Source: Asticcacaulis sp.
GTDB lineage: Bacteria > Pseudomonadota > Alphaproteobacteria > Caulobacterales > Caulobacteraceae
Length of the DNA stretch: 10,000 nucleotides
NCBI RefSeq assembly: GCF_020217185.1
Contig: NZ_JAIWNX010000268.1
Coordinates: 1 to 10,000 of the forward strand
Reading direction: 5' to 3'
This document shows positions 7,027 through 10,000 of this stretch, in pieces; the first letter of the stretch is position 1; the number at the start of each line of letters is the position of its first letter. The notes beneath the pieces were generated by a model. That model had not been told where the DNA came from, did no database searches, and worked only from the letters and a program-made list of their open reading frames with translations. The position numbers were made by a program, and so were the translations under genes.

Positions 7027-9615
7027 ATGCTTGAAGCCTATCGTGCCCATGTGGCCGAGCGCGCCGCGCTTGGCATTCCGCCCCTGCCGCTGACCGCGCA
7101 ACAAACCGCCGAAGTGATCGAACTGATCAAGAACCCGCCCGCCGGCGAAGCGGAGTTCCTTCTCGACCTGATCACCTATCGCGTGCCGCCGGGCGTCGAT
7201 GATGCGGCCAAGGTCAAGGCCTCCTTCCTGTCGGCGGTGGCGCATGGCGACTTCCCGGTTGAACTGATCAGCCGCGAAAAGGCGACCGAGCTTCTGGGGA
7301 CCATGGTTGGCGGTTATAACGTCAAGCCGCTGATCGACCTTCTGAGCGACGCTGTGGTTGGTAAGATCGCCGCCGAAGCGCTGAAAAAGACGCTTCTGAT
7401 GTTCGACTTCTTCCACGACGTGGCGGAACTGGCCAAGGCCGGTAATGCGAACGCCAAGGACGTGATCCAGTCGTGGGCCGAAGCCGAATGGTTCACCTCG
7501 CGCCCCAAGGTCGCCGAAAAGATCACCGTCACCGTGTTCAAGGTCACGGGCGAAACCAATACGGACGACCTGTCGCCCGCGCCAGACGCCTGGTCGCGCC
7601 CGGACATCCCGCTGCACTATCTGGCCATGCTGAAGAACGCCCGCCCCGGCATCACGCCGGAAGAGGACGGCAAGCGCGGCCCGATCCAGTTCATCGAAGA
7701 CCTGAAAGCCAAAGGCAACCTCGTCGCCTATGTCGGGGACGTGGTCGGCACCGGGTCGTCGCGTAAATCGGCGACCAACTCGGTCATCTGGGCCACGGGC
7801 GAAGACATCCCCTACGTGCCGAACAAGCGCTTTGGCGGCGTGACGCTCGGTGGCAAGATCGCCCCCATCTTCTTCAACACGCAGGAAGATTCCGGCGCCC
7901 TGCCCATCGAAGTCGATGTGTCGCAGATGGATATGGGCGATGTCATCGACATCTACCCCTATGAAGGCAAGGTCGAAAAGGCCGGTCAAAAGATTGCCGA
8001 CTTCCAGCTCAAGTCGCACGTTATTCTGGACGAAGTGCAGGCCGGGGGCCGCATCAACCTGATCATTGGTCGCTCGCTGACCGCCAAGGCGCGTGAGTTT
8101 CTGGGCCTGCCGGCTTCGACCGCCTTCCGCCTGCCGGTCGCCCCGGTCGATTCGGGCAAGGGCTTCACGCTGGCGCAAAAGATGGTCGGCAAGGCCTGCG
8201 GTCTGGCCGAAGGGCAGGGCATCCGTCCGGGCACCTATTGCGAGCCCAAGATGACGACGGTTGGCTCACAGGACACGACGGGCCCGATGACCCGCGACGA
8301 ACTGAAAGACCTCGCCTGCCTCGGCTTCTCGGCCGATCTGGTCATGCAGTCCTTCTGCCACACGGCGGCCTATCCGAAGCCGGTCGATGTCAAGACGCAC
8401 CGCGAACTGCCGGCCTTTATCTCCAACCGCGGCGGCGTGGCCCTGCGTCCGGGCGACGGAGTCATCCACTCGTGGCTGAACCGCCTGCTGCTGCCGGATA
8501 CGGTTGGCACCGGTGGCGATTCGCACACCCGCTTCCCCATCGGGATTTCCTTCCCCGCCGGTTCGGGCCTTGTGGCCTTTGGCGCGGCGACGGGCGTCAT
8601 GCCGCTCGACATGCCGGAATCCATCCTTGTCCGCTTCAAGGGCCAGCTTCAGCCGGGCATCACCCTGCGCGACCTTGTCCACGCCATCCCCTACTACGCC
8701 ATCAAGGCCGGGCTCCTGACCGTGGCCAAGGCCGGTAAGGTCAACGCCTTCTCCGGCCGCATCCTCGAAATCGAGGGCCTGCCGGACCTGAAGGTCGAAC
8801 AGGCGTTCGAACTGACCGACGCCTCGGCGGAACGGTCGGCGGCGGGCTGCACCGTGAAGCTCAACAAAGAGCCGATCATCGAGTACATGACCTCGAACAT
8901 CGTGCTGATGAAAAACATGATTGCCGACGGCTATCAGGACGCCCGCACGCTGTCGCGCCGCATCAAGGCGATGGAAGACTGGCTGGCCAACCCGGTGCTG
9001 ATGGAAGCCGATGCCGACGCCGAATACGCGGCGATCATCGACATCGACCTCAACGACATCAAAGAGCCGATCCTGTGCGCCCCGAACGATCCGGACGATG
9101 CGCGTCTTCTGTCCGACGTGCAGAACACCGCCATCGACGAAGTGTTCATCGGCTCGTGCATGACCAATATCGGCCACTTCCGCGCCGCCTCCCTGCTGCT
9201 CAACGGCAAGAAGGACATCCCGACGCGCCTGTGGGTCGCGCCGCCGACCAAGATGGACGCCGCCGAACTGACCAAGGAAGGCCATTACAACGTGCTGGGC
9301 ACCGCCGGGGCGCGTATGGAAATGCCGGGCTGTTCGCTGTGCATGGGCAATCAGGCGCAGGTGCGCGAAGGGGCGACCGTCGTTTCGACCTCGACCCGCA
9401 ACTTCCCCAACCGTCTGGGCAAGAACACCAACGTCTTCCTCGCCTCGGCGGAACTGTCGGCCATTGCCTCAAAGCTGGGCCGCCTGCCCACCGTCGAGGA
9501 ATACCTCTCCGACATGGGCGTCATCAATGCCAAGGGCGCGGAAGTCTATCGCTATATGAACTTCGACCAGATCGAAGAATATGCCGATGTGGCGTCTACG
9601 GTGGCGGCTCAGTAA
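7027..9615 (+). CDS. acnB: Aconitate hydratase B (AcnB, bifunctional with 2-methylisocitrate dehydratase in relatives)
   Basis: AcnB is the second [4Fe-4S] aconitase type, with the swivel domain near the N-terminus rather than at the C-terminus. In E. coli it is the main TCA enzyme and can also hydrate 2-methyl-cis-aconitate. The product has 862 residues against 865 in E. coli and closely resembles it throughout. It begins [17 protein letters not shown] with a HEAT-like N-terminal domain. The swivel motif [12 protein letters not shown] starts at 241, [13 protein letters not shown] has D498-H500, and the cluster ligands are C711 ([10 protein letters not shown]) and C769/C772 ([10 protein letters not shown]). 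Apo-AcnB of E. coli binds RNA, and the HEAT-like region linked to this is present. The gene is followed by a double hairpin terminator. Confidence 0.98.
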   Translation: MLEAYRAHVAERAALGIPPLPLTAQQTAEVIELIKNPPAGEAEFLLDLITYRVPPGVDDAAKVKASFLSAVAHGDFPVELISREKATELLGTMVGGYNVKPLIDLLSDAVVGKIAAEALKKTLLMFDFFHDVAELAKAGNANAKDVIQSWAEAEWFTSRPKVAEKITVTVFKVTGETNTDDLSPAPDAWSRPDIPLHYLAMLKNARPGITPEEDGKRGPIQFIEDLKAKGNLVAYVGDVVGTGSSRKSATNSVIWATGEDIPYVPNKRFGGVTLGGKIAPIFFNTQEDSGALPIEVDVSQMDMGDVIDIYPYEGKVEKAGQKIADFQLKSHVILDEVQAGGRINLIIGRSLTAKAREFLGLPASTAFRLPVAPVDSGKGFTLAQKMVGKACGLAEGQGIRPGTYCEPKMTTVGSQDTTGPMTRDELKDLACLGFSADLVMQSFCHTAAYPKPVDVKTHRELPAFISNRGGVALRPGDGVIHSWLNRLLLPDTVGTGGDSHTRFPIGISFPAGSGLVAFGAATGVMPLDMPESILVRFKGQLQPGITLRDLVHAIPYYAIKAGLLTVAKAGKVNAFSGRILEIEGLPDLKVEQAFELTDASAERSAAGCTVKLNKEPIIEYMTSNIVLMKNMIADGYQDARTLSRRIKAMEDWLANPVLMEADADAEYAAIIDIDLNDIKEPILCAPNDPDDARLLSDVQNTAIDEVFIGSCMTNIGHFRAASLLLNGKKDIPTRLWVAPPTKMDAAELTKEGHYNVLGTAGARMEMPGCSLCMGNQAQVREGATVVSTSTRNFPNRLGKNTNVFLASAELSAIASKLGRLPTVEEYLSDMGVINAKGAEVYRYMNFDQIEEYADVASTVAAQ

Positions 9616-9630
9616 GCCCGGTTAGATAGC

Positions 9631-9651
9631 GCAGGGGTCGCAGACCCCTGC
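9631..9651 (+). repeat. GC-rich hairpin upstream of the acnB terminator
   Basis: GCAGGGGTC (9631-9639) pairs perfectly with GACCCCTGC (9643-9651) around a three-base loop, 15 bases after the acnB stop. It is the counterpart of the hairpin at 5807-5828 after acnA. In both places the hairpin is followed by CCCCGAT and then by a GAGCC...GGCTC terminator. Confidence 0.7.
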
Positions 9652-9664
9652 ACCCCGATACAGG

Positions 9665-9697
9665 GAGCCTCGCTGGCAACAGCGGGGCTCTTTTTTT
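9665..9697 (+). terminator. Intrinsic terminator of acnB
   Basis: GAGCCTCGCTG (9665-9675) pairs with CAGCGGGGCTC (9680-9690), eleven pairs with one G-T wobble, closed by a GCAA tetraloop. Seven Ts follow (9691-9697). The outer stem and T-run match the acnA terminator base for base on the 3' side (CGGGGCTCTTTTTTTAC). Confidence 0.94.
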
Positions 9698-9722
9698 ACC
9701 TCCCCGCCAAAGGCAAATGTAG

Positions 9723-9754
9723 CAAAGCCCTCCGGACGGCACCGGAGGGCTTTG
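9723..9754. terminator. Long perfect hairpin between acnB and uxaC
   Basis: CAAAGCCCTCCGG (9723-9735) pairs perfectly with CCGGAGGGCTTTG (9742-9754), a 13-pair stem with a six-base loop. The plus strand continues with TAATTT. It lies between convergent genes, so it may be a second barrier for acnB or, on the minus strand, part of uxaC termination. Its symmetry suits a bidirectional role. Confidence 0.6.
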
Positions 9755-9767
9755 TAATTTATCGGGT

Positions 9768-9789
9768 GAAGGGGCCAGTCGGCCCCTTC
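9768..9789. terminator. Hairpin downstream of uxaC
   Basis: GAAGGGGCC (9768-9776) pairs perfectly with GGCCCCTTC (9781-9789) around a four-base loop. On the minus strand it is the first stem-loop beyond the uxaC stop. No T-run follows, so it may act with the hairpin at 9723-9754 rather than alone. Confidence 0.5.
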
Positions 9790-9812
9790 CTCTTTAAGCA
9801 AACCCCAAAACC

Positions 9813-10000
9813 TTACAGCTTATAGGCCGCCTTGGGCAGGTTATAGGTCAGGTCCTTGATCGTCTCAGCCGCGTCTTCCAGTTCGAGGCGGTGTTCGACC
9901 ACTAGACGCGCCAGGAAGTTGGCGTCGATGCGGCGGGCGACGTCGTGACGCGCCGGGATCGACAGGAAGGCGCGCGTGTCGTCGTTGAAGCCCACCGTAT
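9813..10000 (-). CDS. uxaC: Glucuronate (uronate) isomerase, C-terminal part
   Basis: Only the last 62 or so codons are inside the window; the gene continues past the right edge. The visible end contains GFNDDTRAFLSIPARHDVAR, then RRIDANFLARLVVEHRLELEDA, and closes with DLTYNLPKAAYKL. The D-(S/T)-R-x-FLS segment, the PARHD(V/M)AR-type segment and the YN-x-P ending are typical of UxaC, which converts D-glucuronate to D-fructuronate and D-galacturonate to D-tagaturonate in hexuronate breakdown. It converges on acnB and probably belongs to a separate uronate-use operon lying to the right. The start and most active-site residues cannot be seen. Confidence 0.88.
   Translation of the reverse strand, partial: TVGFNDDTRAFLSIPARHDVARRIDANFLARLVVEHRLELEDAAETIKDLTYNLPKAAYKL

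Noticed and set aside
6900..7034. A 44-codon open frame overlapping the acnB start
   Set aside because: It has no ribosome site, no recognisable sequence, and a composition like intergenic DNA. A leader peptide is possible but unsupported.
6931..9285. Long open frames antisense to acnB (6931-8178 and 8266-9285)
   Set aside because: They have the same composition artefact as the frame opposite acnA. The sense strand encodes a complete AcnB.

Overview
The window looks like chromosomal housekeeping DNA from a GC-rich alphaproteobacterium. Order Caulobacterales is the best guess, possibly an Asticcacaulis relative. That rests on protein resemblance, high G/C at third codon positions, and a cytochrome c maturation (ccm) cluster diverging from an aconitase gene, an arrangement I remember from other alphaproteobacteria. 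It is inference, not proof. I see no insertion sequence, phage gene, CRISPR array, tRNA or rRNA.

Layout. Positions 1-94 hold an operator-like pair of nested palindromes and a strong hairpin. Positions 95-2895, minus strand, carry a tight ccmA-ccmB-ccmC-ccmD-ccmG operon; its gene ends overlap by a few bases except for a 42-base gap before ccmC. Together these genes export heme, load it for cytochrome c assembly, and keep the apocytochrome cysteines reduced. Positions 2896-3114 are a divergent promoter region. acnA (3115-5793, plus) encodes an iron-sulfur aconitase and ends in a double hairpin with a T-run. A divergent pair of small genes follows: a GIY-YIG-like protein (5871-6209, minus) and a DUF2239 protein (6280-6846, plus). 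The 70 bases between them hold a good sigma70-type promoter and a near-perfect 16-base palindrome. acnB (7027-9615, plus) encodes the second, unrelated-architecture aconitase and ends in the same style of double hairpin as acnA. The right edge (9813-10000, minus) is the C-terminal end of a glucuronate isomerase gene (uxaC).

Functionally, two isoforms of one TCA-cycle enzyme lie about 1.2 kb apart in the same direction, next to the heme-handling machinery for c-type cytochromes. All metal-binding cysteines of both aconitases are intact, so both should be active. No obvious new multi-gene system is present. The least explained part is the GIY-YIG/DUF2239 pair with its central palindrome; the paired palindromes at the left edge come next.
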